Positions 5,181-5,594 of a stretch of 5,594 bases of DNA are shown piece by piece; within the stretch, counting starts at the first letter, position 1, and each line of letters starts with the position of its first letter. The notes below the pieces were generated by a model. That model was given only the letters and a program-made list of their open reading frames with translations, searched no databases and was not told where the DNA came from. The translations under genes and the position numbers were made by a program. The stretch is from Clostridia bacterium (lineage in GTDB: Bacteria > Bacillota > Clostridia > Oscillospirales > CAG-382): contig JAGADB010000125.1 of assembly GCA_017613815.1 (NCBI GenBank), forward strand, positions 1 through 5,594. Direction: 5' to 3'.

Positions 5181-5281
5181 AAATCTTTTGCCTTACGGCA
5201 AAAGGTGAAATCAAAGGCTTGCGCCTTTGGCGAAATCGTTCTCTGCGCTCACGGTGAAATAAAATCCGTCCTCTTTAACCC
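5176..5281 (+). repeat. Modular GTGAAATC/hairpin repeat, copy 1
   Basis: About 106 bp built from GTGAAATC-type boxes (5178-5185, 5205-5212, variant GCGAAATC 5230-5237, GTGAAATA 5254-5261) that alternate with short hairpins: TTTTGCC-TTAC-GGCAAAA (5186-5203) and CAAAGGC-TTGC-GCCTTTG (5212-5229). The segment after the third box (5238-5253) is not a clear stem. It is almost identical to copy 2. Open frames crossing it are made by the repeat and are not credible genes. Confidence 0.92.
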
Positions 5282-5491
5282 GCATAAAGCACGCATGTCT
5301 TTCTGCTTTTATATAATAGTCCCTATTAATAGTCTCTCCGCGAGAATAAAAAACAAAAACAAAATCGAAATCTGTACGCGAAATTGCCCGTCGGGGCTCC
5401 CGACCCGCAAGGACGGATTTCATTGAAAAAAGCCCGCTCTCTCGCGATTATTTCTGTTAGTGAAAGATGAATTTGAACACACAAAGTATAA
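5282..5491. other. Gene-free spacer between the two repeat copies
   Basis: I see no credible gene, tRNA or other RNA gene here. It contains one GC-rich hairpin, GTCGGG-GCT-CCCGAC (5390-5404). Next to it AAGGACGGATTTCA (5410-5423) is the reverse complement of a TGAAATCCGTCCTT string, resembling the right end of the flanking repeats and suggesting a degraded, inverted relic of the same element. Confidence 0.6.
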
Positions 5492-5594
5492 AAGTGAAAT
5501 CTTTTGCCTTACGGCAAAGGTGAAATCAAAGGCTTGCGCCTTTGGCGAAATCGTTCTCTGCGCTCACGGTGAAATAAAATCCGTCCTTAACCCC
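5492..5594 (+). repeat. Modular GTGAAATC/hairpin repeat, copy 2 (may continue past the edge)
   Basis: Direct repeat of copy 1, with first boxes 316 bp apart. Boxes lie at 5494-5501, 5520-5527, 5545-5552 (GCGAAATC) and 5569-5576. Differences: one A fewer after the first hairpin and a 3-base deletion near the right end (CCGTCC then TTAACCC). Both copies end in CCGTCC...TTAACCC, so the window edge is close to the natural end. Confidence 0.92.

Noticed and set aside
5178..5426. Open frames on both strands across the repeat region
   Set aside because: Both are made largely from the GTGAAATC/hairpin repeat, have no good ribosome-binding site and no family resemblance.
5165..5594. CRISPR array
   Set aside because: Only two long (~100 bp) copies about 316 bp apart, with internal hairpins; the unit length and spacing do not fit CRISPR repeats.

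Overview
The window looks like a piece of a clostridial (Bacillota) chromosome from an anaerobe, probably a gut-type lineage. Evidence: a feoA-feoA-feoB iron-import operon of clostridial type, consensus sigma-A promoters, strong Shine-Dalgarno sequences, and an archaeal/clostridial-style minimal SufCB pair in place of a full SUF or ISC operon. The organism is inferred, not proven.

Layout. Positions 1-2094 (minus strand) hold a ferrous-iron uptake operon read right to left: feoA1 (1882-2094), feoA2 (1648-1869) and feoB (1572 down to the left edge, cut off after 524 codons). Positions 2095-2346 are a divergent control region. Positions 2347-4424 (plus strand) hold a DtxR-family metalloregulator followed by a SufC-like ATPase and a SufB-like scaffold that overlap by 7 bp. 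A bidirectional hairpin terminator (4443-4470) separates these from a convergent gene (4483-5046, minus) resembling the L-2-amino-thiazoline-4-carboxylic acid hydrolase family, which has its own good promoter. From 5165 to the right edge I see no convincing gene; this stretch holds two nearly identical ~100 bp copies of a modular hairpin repeat built on GTGAAATC boxes.

How it works together. A 16-bp palindrome, GTTASC-N4-GSTAAC, occurs four times: in the spacer of the feo promoter, just downstream of the feo start, in the feoA2-feoB gap, and (with one degraded half) against the -35 of the regulator's own promoter. The regulator keeps the Met/Cys/Glu/His primary metal site of iron-sensing DtxR/IdeR. 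The simplest reading is a self-contained iron-homeostasis locus: an Fe2+-sensing repressor shuts off Fe2+ import, controls itself, and is probably co-transcribed with a minimal Fe-S assembly ATPase/scaffold pair. The regulator-operator match and the operon link are inferences from sequence and spacing. FeoB also carries an unusually large, strongly acidic insertion between its first two membrane segments.
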